The notes: a model not told the origin generated them from the letters alone. A stretch of DNA of 64,000 nt from Argyresthia goedartella (GCA_949825045.1 OX463814.1:38024383-38088382), one strand, 5' to 3'; positions 53,835 through 64,000 are shown, counted from the first letter of the stretch. A program made the numbers and translations.

Positions 53835-54748
53835 TAATTATAGGCCTAAATAATATCGACAAAGATATAGAATCACTTGATATTCCCTGCCATAGCCTGG
53901 ATGAGACTGCCCATACTCTACTGAACTTATATAACTTTAAAATACTTAACTTTAATATAAGAAGTATAAATAGAAACTTTGAGCACTTTATAGTTAATCT
54001 AAAAAGACTAAACACCACTTGCGATGCTTTTATTCTCACAGAGTGTTTTATAAATGAGTCGTCGTTAGTCCCGAATATCCCGGGTTATAACACTTACCAA
54101 AAAAATAAGGTTATAAACAAAAACAGCGGCGTGGTAGCGTTTTTCAGAGATACCTGGAGTGCCCCTGTCTCCGATCTTAATCTTGGTGAGGCTGACAGCC
54201 TCTTAATTAACATTCCCAATACTATAACAATTTTAGGTATTTATCGATATCCATCTTTTGATAACATCGACTGCTTTCTCTCTGAACTTGCAAGTCAACT
54301 AGATACTATCAAAAATAAGCACGTCGTAATTTCAGGCGACATCAATATTAACATTTTGCCAACCGATGAGAGAATGTCATTGCAGGGAATTAAATATTTA
54401 GATCTAAATGCTGAACATAGTCTGCTACCCGCAATCACCAAACCAACCAGAGGAAGAAGGTGTCTTGACCATATTTTTGTTCGATCACAATGTTCTGTAA
54501 TAGGTATTGTTTGTGAGACAGATGTGACGGACCACTCTTTTACTCTAGCCGGAATAATGCTAAATAAACCAAAATCACAACGTCTAACTCGTATTCGACT
54601 TAAGAGAGATTATAATGGCATTACATCAGACCTAGCGGATCAAAAAAGGAAAGATGTCATAGACAATGAAGATGTAAACGAGGCTGTAAAAATATTTACA
54701 AAAAGGCTATCGACCATAATCGACAAACACATCGCTGTAGTTAAAACA
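53835..54748 (+). pseudogene. CR1-like ORF2, endonuclease domain, interrupted
   Basis: One open frame from before 53850 reads KILNFNIRSINRNFEHFIVN, ILTECFINES (catalytic Glu), GIYRYPS, VISGDININILP (GDxN), LDHIFV and TDVTDHSF (final Asp-His). These are the ordered motifs of an apurinic-type endonuclease. After KHIAVVKT the sequence becomes a T run, the inverse poly(A) of the inserted LINE-A. The endonuclease itself shows no stop, so the insertion may have hit a relatively intact ORF2. Confidence 0.8.
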
Positions 54749-57700
54749 TTTTTTTTTTTTTTACTGTAGATATTTACATATACTTAGCAAACGTCATTTT
54801 TTGCCTCTTCTCTACATTGGACCACTGTGGGAAAAGAAGGGCGTAGAAACTCCCACAGATTTATTTTTAGATCTCTTTTAAAAATAGGTTGTGCTTAACT
54901 AATACAAATATGAAAAATTTAATTGTTATGATTAATAAGCAGGAATAAATAATTACAAAATTATTAACAGCAAGGTCTATGTTGAGCCAGATTAACCCCA
55001 TACAGTCCTGTCATTTAAGTAATCTTGAACATTGTAATACCCTTTTTCGACAAAGTCGCTTTAACATGCTTTTTAAATTGCTCAAATGGCAATTTCAAAA
55101 TCTCCAGAGGTATCTTATTGTAGTAGAGAATGCACTGACCCTTGAAAGAATTGCTAATCTTCGCGAGTCTAAAACGGGGCGCACATAGTCTGTGATTATT
55201 TCTTAGGTTAACATTACAGCTGTCGCTAAGTTTGGAAAATGTTGTAAGGTTCTTGCCTACATACATTATATTTTCTAAAATAAATTGACTAGCTACTGTT
55301 AGTATGTCAATTTCTTTAAAAAGCTCTCTTAAGGAGTCTGTTCGTTTTAAATTATAAATTGCTCGAATAGCTCTTTTCTGTAAAATAAAAATAGTTTGAA
55401 TATCCGCTGCTTTCCCCCACAACAAGATACCATAGGACATCACACTATGAAAGTAACTAAAATATATTAGCCTAGATGTAGCCACATCCGTGCTTTGTCT
55501 GATGTTCCTAACAGCGTAAGCCGCAGAACTTAATTTACCAGCCAATTTATCTATGTGGGGTCCCCACTGCAATTTGCTATCAATGGTTATTCCAAGAAAC
55601 TTCGTATCATTTACCAATTCTAACGTGCTGTTGTCTAACACCAAACTGGTCTCAACTTGCCTGACATTTGGAAGTGAGAATTTGATACACTTGGTTTTAC
55701 CAGCGTTTAACAATAAATTATTAACTGTGAACCAATTCAAGGTTAAAGACAATACACCATTAACATCATCAAAATCTCCTTTTTGTCTTTCAATTTTGAA
55801 GACCGTTGAAGTAACATCAGCAAACAACACTATGTCAGTTAATTTCTCCACCATGAAAGGCAGATCATTAATATATACCAGGAATAAGAAAGGGCCTAAT
55901 ATAGAACCTTGTGGAACGCCAATTTTAACACCCGATCCATCAGATTTTACGCCGTTAACTTCTGCCTTTTGAATTCTATTGCTTAGGTATGATCTTAGTA
56001 GATCCAACGCTTTATTTCTAACTCCGTAATGATTTAATTTAATTAATAGCGTATTATGATCAACACAATCAAACGCCTTCGACAGGTCGCAAAAAACTCC
56101 GATAGCATCCTGTGCGGCCTCCCATGCAGAATAAATATGAGATACAAGGGTAATACCTGCATCCGTAGTCGATTTACCCCTAGTGAAACCAAATTGTTTA
56201 GCGTGGAGTTGTTTTGTTCGGTTGAAGTGTGAGAGCGTTTGATTGAGTATAATCTTTTCAAATATTTTACTTAGTGTTGGAAGAACAGATATTGGTCTGA
56301 AATTTGAAGGATCGCCCTTATCTCCCGATTTGAACAGCGGTATAAGTTTACTGTGTTTCATGAGGTCTGGAAAAGCCCCATCGTCAACACATTTATTGAA
56401 TATATAAGCTAAGTGTGGGGCTATAACTAGAATTACTGAACCAATGACTTTGACTGATATACCCCACAGGTCTTCCGTATTTTTTAAGTTAAGTAATTTA
56501 AACGTTTTGACAATGTCCTGGGGATATACATGATGAAATTTTAAATATACATTACTGACGCTAGTGTTATTTTTTAATATAGTCTCTGCTTCAAATGGAG
56601 ATGAATTTAGACGGTCCGTTGTGAGTACGGGTACATTGGTGAAGAATGTTTCAAAAGCTCGAGCAACATCAGCGTTGGATTTAACAACATCATCACCTAT
56701 CTTTAGGCAGAAATCACTGTCCCTTGGTATAACTTTGCCAGTTTCGCGGTTTATTATTTGCCAAACTGTTTTCATTCTATTATTTGAATTTTGAATTTTT
56801 CTATTAATGTGTAAAGTTTTTGCAGTTCTACAAACCAACTTGAAAGTTTTGGAATATTTTTTGACATAGTCATGAAATTTTCGATCAAAGTTATAGGTTT
56901 ATTGATCATAAAGGTCATACAAGATAACTCTACTTTTACGAATTCCAAACGTTGCCCAGTCATTAAATTTAGATTTACCGTTGTAGTCACTGACTTTCTT
57001 TAATTTGAAAACTTTATTGAATTGTGTCTGAATAATGTTGAAGAAGTCTGAGTAGATTTTGTTTGGGTTCTTTTCATTAAAATCCGGTACTGGCAAGTTT
57101 ATATCTAAGTTTTTCGTGTATGTCTCTAGTCTATGGGATGTAATAGGCCTATAAAATGATGGACCAGTCTTATCCTTAATAGTAATTGGGAATGAAACTG
57201 TTTGACCACTGTGATCGGAGGGTAAACAGTTAATTACACTTTTACTTGTGAATGCACAGTCACAAAAAACGTTATCTAAGCAAGTTTGGCTGGTAAGTGT
57301 AATTCTAGTCGGCTCTAGAAATACATGACATAAATTAAATGATTTGAACAGAGTTATTAATTGTCGCTTCAGTGTTGTATCTACAAGCAGATCTACATTA
57401 AGATCGCCACAAATAATTAACTTTTTTCTGTTATTACAAAGTTTAATGAGGGCTTCCTCCATAATTTTCTCAAATATTTCGAAATTGCCATGGCCTTTTT
57501 CATCCCTCGGTGGCCTGTAGACACAAACAATAATATGGCTATCTAACTCAACACAGGATACCTCTATCTGTCTTTCAACAGTAAGTGCAAGAATATCTTT
57601 CCGTTGTTTCACCTTAATATTATTTTTCACTAAGATTAAAGAACCACCTTTATCAGCAGTCTTTCTATTGTAACAACTGACAATTTTGTAATTATTTATG

Positions 57701-57752
57701 TTAAAATACATCATATTTTCCTTCAACCAGTGTTCAGTAACACAAATAATAT
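54749..57752 (-). mobile_element. LINE-A copy, antisense, inserted in CR1-like ORF2
   Basis: A 14-base T run (54749-54762) is the inverse of its poly(A). Sequence matches the 31209-34150 copy throughout and extends about 75 bp further 5' (IICVTEHWLKENMMYFNINN), to where the gypsy LTR starts at 57753. The rest of its 5' part, if present, lies right of the gypsy element, outside the window. Confidence 0.93.
55015..57752 (-). pseudogene. LINE-A ORF2 with one nonsense codon
   Basis: Two long pieces in the same frame, 57726-56899 and 56838-55015, are separated by one TAA at about 56899, where the other copy has AAA (Lys). Endonuclease: TEHWL (catalytic Glu), VYRPP, GDLNVD, SDHSGQ. RT: DPSNFRPIS, DLSKAFDCVDH, GVPQGSILGPFLFLVYINDL, and FADVTSTVF where the 31-kb copy has FADDTSL. 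The second catalytic Asp of the RT box is thus replaced by Val. A 1-base deletion near the end changes the C-terminus to ...KGITMFKIT. Confidence 0.9.
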
Positions 57753-58552
57753 TGTTACGAGCGTGGGGTTCGTATTTGATAGAAAAACGCGAATTAATCC
57801 ACTAATTAAAACACTCACTTTATTACCCAAATTAGGCACTTACAATTCACACGAACTGTACATAAAATCCACTAAAACACACACACACTATTTCACTAAT
57901 TATGCGCTCACTATTCACACGAAGAGTCTTTCTTTCCGATTATCCTTGTACTAGCACTCGATCGCAGTTAAAATGTAACTAACTCGCGCCGGCCGTCGAC
58001 GCCTTTTATATCCCGCGGAGCCCCTCTGGACACATTGTCCACACATATCGCGAATATTCTAGTAAGGACCAGCGTGCGGGCCGAGAACATTCGAGACCAC
58101 TATATGTCTCCCTCTAATGGTGCACTCTCTCTGTCACTCCCTTCTCGAATGTTCCGAGTATAGCTATCTCTTTCTAGTAGTGCTATCTCTGTCACACACT
58201 TCTCGAATGTTCCGAGTATAGCTATCTCTTTCTAGTAGTGCTATCTCTGTCACTCCTACCGGATATTTCGCCATATAACGATTTGTGCTTCAGAGGCCCA
58301 TAAGGGGTCCTGAAAACGCCTGAAAACGGGTTTTCAGGTTATGGCGTCATCTGATAGAGGGTGCCCTGAAACGGACTGAAAACATGTTTCAGGCGCCTGA
58401 AAACGACGGCAACTTGGGTGAAATTTCGATCTTTAGATATGTGATAGAGTAACTTCTGAAACGGCCTGAAATGACTTTTCAGCCTGCTGAAAACGCCTCT
58501 AGAGCACTGAAATTGACGTTCAAAGTTTTTGACCTAACCTACCGGCGTAACA
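57753..58552 (-). repeat. Gypsy 3' LTR
   Basis: 800 bp with TG...CA ends. Contains a 58-bp tandem duplication (TTCTCGAATGTTCCGAGTAT at 58142 and 58200) and, toward the sense 5' side (58305-58515), many copies of CTGAAA/TTTCAG in direct and inverse orientation. Confidence 0.95.
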
Positions 58553-61500
58553 CTACCCCCTCCTAAGACATGCTCGTCCCGAGCATCATTATTTCCGTGG
58601 TATCTGGCTAGCCGGTCAACATGAACAATCTTGCTCGGACTACGAGGATTCCGCTGGATTCGATACGTGACGTCGTTTATTTTGGTGACTACCTTGTAAG
58701 GCCCTTCCCAATTCGGAGATAGTTTCGGGGACTTTCCTACTCGTCGCATAGGGTTATGTAGCCACACCAACGATCCTTCCTCAAAACCCACTTGATAAGA
58801 CTTCCGGTCATATCGGGTTTTCATCTTTATGCTAGCGTGGAGCCCGTGTTCACGTACCAGGCTGTGAACATCATCAATCCGATCCCGCAAATCATTTGCA
58901 TATTCCGTGATGGTCCTCGGTATATCGGGCGGACGTCCAGTCAGGAGATCTGCAGGCAGACGGAGTTCTCTTCCAAAATTCGCATACGATGGAGTAACCG
59001 CAGTACTTTCGTGAGTTGCGGACCTATAAGACAACAGGAAGAGGGGGATATGCCGATCCCAATCTTTTTGATGGCTCTCAACGACCTTGGCTAGATGTCT
59101 CTCCAGTGTCTGGTTAAATCTCTCAACCATTCCATCTGACTGTGGATGATACGCCGTAGTCCTCGTCTTATGAATTCCCATTATGCGACAAGTCTCCTGA
59201 AAGATCGCAGATTCGAAGTTTCTTCCTTGATCACTGTGGATTTCGAGTGGTACCCCAAACCGACAGAATACTTCGTTCACTAACTTTTCAGCTATGGTTA
59301 CCGCTTCTTGATTAGGAATGGCAAATACTTCAGGCCACTTCGTGAAGTAATCCATCACGACAAGAATGTACTTGTTTCCGGAGTCCGATGCTGGGAATGG
59401 TCCTGCGACATCTAATGCAACCCTTTCCCAAGGGACTCCCACGTTGTACAACTTGGGTGTTCCTCGGCTACGGGTATGCGGTCCCTTGACTGATGCACAG
59501 TTAGTGCATCGTTTACACCAATTTTCAACATCTTCTCGGCAGTGAATCCAATAAAAGCGTTGCCGAATTTTCATTAGGGTCCTTTTTACTCCAAGGTGTC
59601 CACCGGATGTTCCATCGTGAAATATTCTCAAAACATCTTTCACCCTTTTCTTTGGGACAACGACTTGCAGGTAAGCATCCTTCCCATTTGTTGATTCCCA
59701 TTTTCTACATAGAACGCCATTATGCATAACCAAGCTATCCCATTTTGCCCAGTAGCTTTTTGTTACCGCACTCATAGGAGCTACATCACACCATCTTGGT
59801 TTAGGTGCGCCAGCATTAATCCAATCAAAAATGGGTCTCACGTCAGGGTCCTCTTGTTGCGCTTGCTGCATGATTTCATCACTCCACTCATCGCTAACCG
59901 TATCAGTTCTCATCATTCGAACACATTCCTTGCCTTCTTGTCTTGAGCAATGTTTACAGTTGTCCGCACAAGGTCTACGTGATAGGGCGTCAGCATTTCC
60001 ATGTGATTTCCCACTACGGTGTTCAATGATGAAATCATACTCCTGCAGTTGTTCAATCCATCTCGCCACTTGTCCCTCGGGGTTTTTAAATTCTAGCAAC
60101 CACTTTAAAGCAGCATGGTCAGTTCTGATACGAAACTTTTTGCCCAGCAGGTATTTGCTGAAATGCTGTAACGTCTTGAAAACTGCTAGCAATTCCCTCC
60201 GAGTTACACAGTAATTCCTCTCTGGTTTTGACAATGACTTACTGAAATATGCAATCACAACTTCGTTATCTCCTTTCTTTTGCGACAAGACACCTCCAAT
60301 TCCAGTATTACTAGCATCTGTATCCACAATGAAATCCTCGTCCGGGTCTGGATACCCCAATATTGGCGTTTCACAAAGTCTTCCTTTAAGGTCGTTGAAA
60401 CTTGACTCACATTGTTCGTTCCAGTCAAATGATCGCTTTTCTTCCGTTAGTTGATGCAAAGGCTTTGCTATATCCGAGAAGTTCTTCACAAAACGTCTGT
60501 AGTATGAACAAAGCCCCAAAAAGGCACGTACTGCAGTCTTGTCTTTTGGTGTCGGCCAATCCTTCACAGCGCTAATCTTCTCAGGATCTGTCTGGATGCC
60601 GTCTTTCGAAATCACGTGTCCCAAGTAATTCACTTTACGTTTGAAAAACGAGCATTTCTTCGGACTGAGTTTCAGATTTGCCCCTCGTAGTTTGCCTAGC
60701 ACCTGCTCCAATTTATTCAAGTGGTCGTTGAAGTCTCTACCAACGATAATGATGTCATCCAAATAGACCAAGCAAGTTTCTCCTAGAAGTCCAGCTAATA
60801 TTTGTTCCATTAATCTCTCAAATGTGGCTGGTGCATTACACAGTCCAAATGGCATAACATTGAACTGCCAGAGTCCCTTGCCAGTAGAGAAGGCCGTTTT
60901 CTCCTTATCCTTGTCCTTGATTTCGACTTGCCAATAGCCACTTTTCAGATCCAACGTTGAAAACCATTTCATTCCGTTCAATGTGTCTAAAGTGTCGTCG
61001 ATTCGTGGAAGTGGATAACTGTCTTTTTTGGTTACATCATTAAGTCGACGGTAGTCAATACAGAATCTCATGGTGCCGTCCTTCTTCTTAACCAAAACTA
61101 CGGGAGAACACCACGGGCTTGTTGAAGGTTCAATAACGCCGCTTCTTTGCATTTCCTCGATCATGCCCTCAACCTCCTTCTCCCGAGCTACTGGAACTCT
61201 CCGAGGGCGCTGTCGGATAGGCATAGTTTCCCCAGTGTCGATCTCATGCTGAACCACTCCAGTTCTTCCAATGTCATCATCATGCGAAGAAAAGACGTTG
61301 CGATATCGTAGCAGTAAGCTACGCGCCTTAAGGAATTCCTCCTCGGTAAGGTGCTCCCTGGAGTCATTTAGTAGTTTTTCAACATCTATTGAAGGCTTAA
61401 CATGCCCAGGTTTCACGTTTACCTCAGATTCCCGGCAGCCTCTTACCCAAGAAATTTCTTGGCATGATCCGACCAGCGTTCCTTTATTGAGGACGCATTC

Positions 61501-62133
61501 CGTGTTGCTTGGATTAAGGATCCTTATAAATGCTGTAGATGCCGTGGTTACCAATGTACGGGCTGTTATCCACGGTTTATCAGCATCCAACCTCTCTACC
61601 ACTACACAGCGGTGAGATTGCGGCCTTGTGGAGTTCGGCAATTTCACTGGAACTAAAACCTGTGACCTTGGTTGAAGAATGGTTCTCCTGGTACAGTAAA
61701 CATTTCCATTTACTCCACCTTGTATAGGAATCTCATCAACTCCAAACTTTAGAACTCCAACCTTTAAGTCGATTTTACAGTCATGTCTCCTCATAAAATC
61801 CAATCCAATAATGCAGTCGTCGACGATGTTAGCAACGATCACTTTATGCCAGTATTCTTTTTCACCTATTTTCACAGCTAACTCTCGTTCTCCTTGGACG
61901 GAAATGTACTGGCCGGTAGCAGTTTGCAGCTGGAGATGCCTAGGTCGGACTAGATGATCTCTGGTCAGGTGTCTCAGTAGCCGAGAGCTAATCACAGTCC
62001 GAGAAGCTCCAGTGTCTATGGTAAGGAGACATGGTATTCCACAGATTTCTCCATTGACAACCAGACTATTCCCGTCGTTTGCCTGTGATATCATAATTGG
62101 GACATTTCGACCGCCAGCCAGCACTCGTCCCAT
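58534..62133 (-). CDS. pol: Gypsy pol polyprotein (PR-RT-RNase H-IN)
   Basis: 1,199 codons without interruption. Protease: LLTIDTGASRTVIS, catalytic Asp at residue 40. RT: VLVKKKDGTMRFCIDYRRLN, FSTLDLKSGYWQV, MPFGLCNAPATFE and VYLDDIIIV (catalytic DD near 459). RNase H: FIVDTDASNTGIGG near 602, then RTDHAALKWL. Integrase: HLGVKRTL...CKRCTNC zinc-binding region, and core VALDVAGPF, IHSDQGRNFES, DGMVERFNQTLE. A GPY module (WEGPYKVVTKI) closes the protein. The last codons run through the polypurine tract and stop 19 bp inside the LTR. The pol frame is -1 relative to gag and is open upstream of its ATG, consistent with -1 frameshift expression. Confidence 0.95.
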   Translation of the reverse strand: MGRVLAGGRNVPIMISQANDGNSLVVNGEICGIPCLLTIDTGASRTVISSRLLRHLTRDHLVRPRHLQLQTATGQYISVQGERELAVKIGEKEYWHKVIVANIVDDCIIGLDFMRRHDCKIDLKVGVLKFGVDEIPIQGGVNGNVYCTRRTILQPRSQVLVPVKLPNSTRPQSHRCVVVERLDADKPWITARTLVTTASTAFIRILNPSNTECVLNKGTLVGSCQEISWVRGCRESEVNVKPGHVKPSIDVEKLLNDSREHLTEEEFLKARSLLLRYRNVFSSHDDDIGRTGVVQHEIDTGETMPIRQRPRRVPVAREKEVEGMIEEMQRSGVIEPSTSPWCSPVVLVKKKDGTMRFCIDYRRLNDVTKKDSYPLPRIDDTLDTLNGMKWFSTLDLKSGYWQVEIKDKDKEKTAFSTGKGLWQFNVMPFGLCNAPATFERLMEQILAGLLGETCLVYLDDIIIVGRDFNDHLNKLEQVLGKLRGANLKLSPKKCSFFKRKVNYLGHVISKDGIQTDPEKISAVKDWPTPKDKTAVRAFLGLCSYYRRFVKNFSDIAKPLHQLTEEKRSFDWNEQCESSFNDLKGRLCETPILGYPDPDEDFIVDTDASNTGIGGVLSQKKGDNEVVIAYFSKSLSKPERNYCVTRRELLAVFKTLQHFSKYLLGKKFRIRTDHAALKWLLEFKNPEGQVARWIEQLQEYDFIIEHRSGKSHGNADALSRRPCADNCKHCSRQEGKECVRMMRTDTVSDEWSDEIMQQAQQEDPDVRPIFDWINAGAPKPRWCDVAPMSAVTKSYWAKWDSLVMHNGVLCRKWESTNGKDAYLQVVVPKKRVKDVLRIFHDGTSGGHLGVKRTLMKIRQRFYWIHCREDVENWCKRCTNCASVKGPHTRSRGTPKLYNVGVPWERVALDVAGPFPASDSGNKYILVVMDYFTKWPEVFAIPNQEAVTIAEKLVNEVFCRFGVPLEIHSDQGRNFESAIFQETCRIMGIHKTRTTAYHPQSDGMVERFNQTLERHLAKVVESHQKDWDRHIPLFLLSYRSATHESTAVTPSYANFGRELRLPADLLTGRPPDIPRTITEYANDLRDRIDDVHSLVREHGLHASIKMKTRYDRKSYQVGFEEGSLVWLHNPMRRVGKSPKLSPNWEGPYKVVTKINDVTYRIQRNPRSPSKIVHVDRLARYHGNNDARDEHVLGGGSVTPVG
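58553..58566 (-). promoter_or_regulatory. Gypsy polypurine tract
   Basis: Sense GGAGGGGGTAG directly abuts the 3' LTR: plus-strand DNA synthesis primer site by position and composition. It is also translated as the end of pol. Confidence 0.8.
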
Positions 62134-62144
62134 AGTCCTGGCTT

Positions 62145-63351
62145 TTATTCGTTTCCCTGTTGGGGCTCTGACTCCACAGAGCCTATTTTCCTCGCCATTG
62201 GAGCGGGGTCTCTGTCCCTCCTAGTCCTTTTTGGACAGCCTGACTGCAGGTGACCACGTTCTCCACAATGGTAGCAACGTGGCCCAAATTCGCGGCGGGA
62301 ATCTACTGGCTTCGTAGTCGACACTTCTCGCACCCTGAAAGGCCTGGATGAATCCTGTCGTACAGCTTCCACCTCGAGAGCGTGGGCTACTGCATCCTTT
62401 AGGCTGCCATGATGTCCCAATCGCACGGCTGCCCTCACTTCCAGATCCCGGATCCCATCGATGAAGGCCTGCACCAGCATACTGTCCACAAAGGATGCTG
62501 ACGTACGTTGATAGGCCTTCCTAACCAACTTCTCGATTTCCAGGGCCCACTGTTGTAAGGACTCGTTACGTCCTTGTGTCCTGTCCTTTAACTGAGCTCG
62601 GTACACGTGCTCCAGGTGACTGTCACCGTATCGTGCCTCCAAGGCTTCTAGAAGGCGGTCGTACGTCCGGTCGTTTCCCAGAGCCTCTAGTATGGTAAGA
62701 GCCTCGTCGCGCAGCGCCAACGTCAGTGCTGTCCTGGCTTGCTCCTTACTCCAACCATTAGCCTGGGAAACAGACTCGAACTGCAGCTTATAGGCAGTCC
62801 ACGATGAGCTACCGTCAAAGGGGGGCACTTTGAACCTGCCGCCTCCGGACACCGATGCGTTGGGTACATAGGTACTTGGACCATTAGCCACTTTGATCTC
62901 AAGTTTTTGGAGACGGCTCTCACAGGTCTCAATTTTTATCGACATCATGGACTCGACTCTCCAGTTTTTCATCCATATCGGCCAGTTTTTCCTGGACCTC
63001 GAACAACTCTCTCTTCCATTCGGTCGTGGACTCATGTACCTCACGAAGCATTCGTGCCTGTACCTCCTGGTGATCCTTTTGTTCCCTAAGCTCATTCTGG
63101 AGGATTAGAGTCTGTTCTTCCTGTTTCCTGGCCTGTTCCTCCTGTTTCCTGGCCCGTTCCTCCTGTTTTCGCGACTGTTCCTTTAGCTCTCTCGCTTGTT
63201 CCTTTAGGAGGACGAAGATAACGTTGAGGTCTACTCCTTGTGCAGCTGGAGCAGGTGATTCCGACGTACCAGGCGTCGAGTCTCCAGACCCAGACGTTTG
63301 GCTTCGCGTCGTCACTCCTTTTGGCTCGGTTTCTCGTGGCATTAACGGCAT
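62145..63351 (-). pseudogene. gag: Gypsy gag, with a one-base frame break
   Basis: Starts MPLMPRETEPKGVTTRSQTS. A Glu/Arg/Gln-rich coiled-coil region with repeated RKQEEQA units spans residues 50-85. The reading frame shifts at an A run (62933-62937 on the + strand as T5) and continues in the frame of 63095-62145, which encodes the capsid-like region (FKVPPFDGSSSWTAYKLQFE, LEARYGDSHLEHVYRAQLKD) and one CCHC knuckle (CYHCGERGHLQSGC), ending ...PQQGNE. Pol is intact and LTRs match, so this is either a very fresh mutation, a sequencing or assembly slip in a homopolymer, or less likely an unusual frameshift site. Confidence 0.85.
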
Positions 63352-63356
63352 TTTCT

Positions 63357-63374
63357 ATCCCACTTCTGACACCA
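63357..63374 (-). promoter_or_regulatory. Gypsy primer-binding site
   Basis: Sense TGGTGTCAGAAGTGGGAT, starting two bases after the 5' LTR, has the TGG expected to pair with a tRNA CCA end. The tRNA is not assigned. Confidence 0.75.
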
Positions 63375-63376
63375 AA

Positions 63377-64000
63377 TGTTACGAGCGTGGGGTTCGTATT
63401 TGATAGAAAAACGCGAATTAATCCACTAATTAAAACACTCACTTTATTACCCAAATTAGGCACTTACAATTCACACGAACTGTACATAAAATCCACTAAA
63501 ACACACACACACTATTTCACTAATTATGCGCTCACTATTCACACGAAGAGTCTTTCTTTCCGATTATCCTTGTACTAGCACTCGATCGCAGTTAAAATGT
63601 AACTAACTCGCGCCGGCCGTCGACGCCTTTTATATCCCGCGGAGCCCCTCTGGACACATTGTCCACACATATCGCGAATATTCTAGTAAGGACCAGCGTG
63701 CGGGCCGAGAACATTCGAGACCACTATATGTCTCCCTCTAATGGTGCACTCTCTCTGTCACTCCCTTCTCGAATGTTCCGAGTATAGCTATCTCTTTCTA
63801 GTAGTGCTATCTCTGTCACACACTTCTCGAATGTTCCGAGTATAGCTATCTCTTTCTAGTAGTGCTATCTCTGTCACTCCTACCGGATATTTCGCCATAT
63901 AACGATTTGTGCTTCAGAGGCCCATAAGGGGTCCTGAAAACGCCTGAAAACGGGTTTTCAGGTTATGGCGTCATCTGATAGAGGGTGCCCTGAAACGGAC
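63377..64000 (-). repeat. Gypsy 5' LTR (partial)
   Basis: Matches 57753-58376 base for base as far as I can see, then leaves the window. Confidence 0.95.

Larger units (their letters stand above)
52146..54748 (+). mobile_element. CR1-like LINE, 5' portion (5' UTR, ORF1, endonuclease)
   Basis: Starts GAGGACGACGCGACATTTG exactly where LINE-A homology stops, so this is probably the true 5' end. It has a GC-rich 5' UTR of about 460 bp, an ORF1 with a PHD-like zinc finger and a coiled coil, and the endonuclease part of ORF2. It is cut at 54748 by an antisense LINE-A. Reverse transcriptase is not in the window. Confidence 0.8.
57753..64000 (-). mobile_element. Ty3/gypsy LTR retrotransposon, young copy, truncated by window edge
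   Basis: Minus-strand element: 5' LTR from beyond 64000 to 63377, primer-binding site, gag, pol, polypurine tract, and 3' LTR 58552-57753 (800 bp, TGTTACGCCGG ... CGCTCGTAACA in sense). The visible 624 bp of the 5' LTR looks identical to the 3' LTR, so insertion is very recent. Pol is one uninterrupted 1,199-codon frame. There is no envelope frame. Target duplication cannot be checked because the far end is out of view. It interrupts the antisense LINE-A copy. Confidence 0.95.

Noticed and set aside
57730..57954. Open frame of 74 codons at the start of the gypsy LTR (repeated in 63240-63578).
   Set aside because: It is antisense to the element and inside the LTR; no domain.

Overview
The window looks like a piece of a moth or butterfly (Lepidoptera) nuclear genome. 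The reasons are AT-rich non-coding DNA, split genes with GT-AG introns, a very dense mixture of insect transposable elements (BEL/Pao, Ty3/gypsy, Jockey/CR1-group and RTE LINEs, tRNA-derived SINEs, hAT and Tc1/mariner elements), and short dispersed motifs that I recall from lepidopteran repeats (for example the one opening GGCCAAGTGCGAGTCGG). The assignment is inference; no species is claimed.

Layout. 1-6972 is a 57-bp satellite, cut by the window's left edge. 7-15 kb holds small non-autonomous elements, SINE pieces, LINE fragments and a decayed hAT transposase. 15.1-21.2 kb is a BEL/Pao LTR retrotransposon with matching 5-bp target duplications that has lost reverse transcriptase and RNase H by an internal deletion. 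22.2-30.6 kb is one 8.4-kb hAT insertion (8-bp target duplication, terminal inverted repeats, minus-strand dimerisation-domain remnant) loaded with later insertions. 31.2-34.2 kb is a large copy of a LINE called here LINE-A, followed by a fragment of a different LINE (34.6-35.6 kb). 35.6-38.2 kb is a Tc1/mariner-type foldback element with terminal inverted repeats of about 1 kb that carry the start of its own transposase.

41.7-50.2 kb (minus strand) is the only host gene I can support: the 3' half of a class A peptide GPCR closely resembling insect sulfakinin (CCK-like) receptors. Exons encode intracellular loop 3, TM6, TM7 and a multi-exon cytoplasmic tail ending in a stop codon with an AATAAA signal 25 bp beyond it. 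Its introns hold SINEs and an RTE LINE inserted exactly at an exon/intron boundary. The 5' exons (TM1-TM5) are not in the window or not recognisable.

50.9-64 kb is a nest: a LINE-A copy (+) is broken by the 5' end of a CR1-like LINE (+), which is broken by an antisense LINE-A copy, which is broken by a very young Ty3/gypsy element whose two LTRs look identical over the visible 624 bp. LINE-A occurs at least seven times, in both orientations. I found no bacterial-type operons, CRISPR arrays, rRNA genes or genuine tRNA genes. The most noteworthy structures are the perfectly phased satellite, the transposase-containing foldback element, the in-frame BEL deletion, the hAT composite, and the RTE insertion that duplicated a splice donor of the receptor gene.
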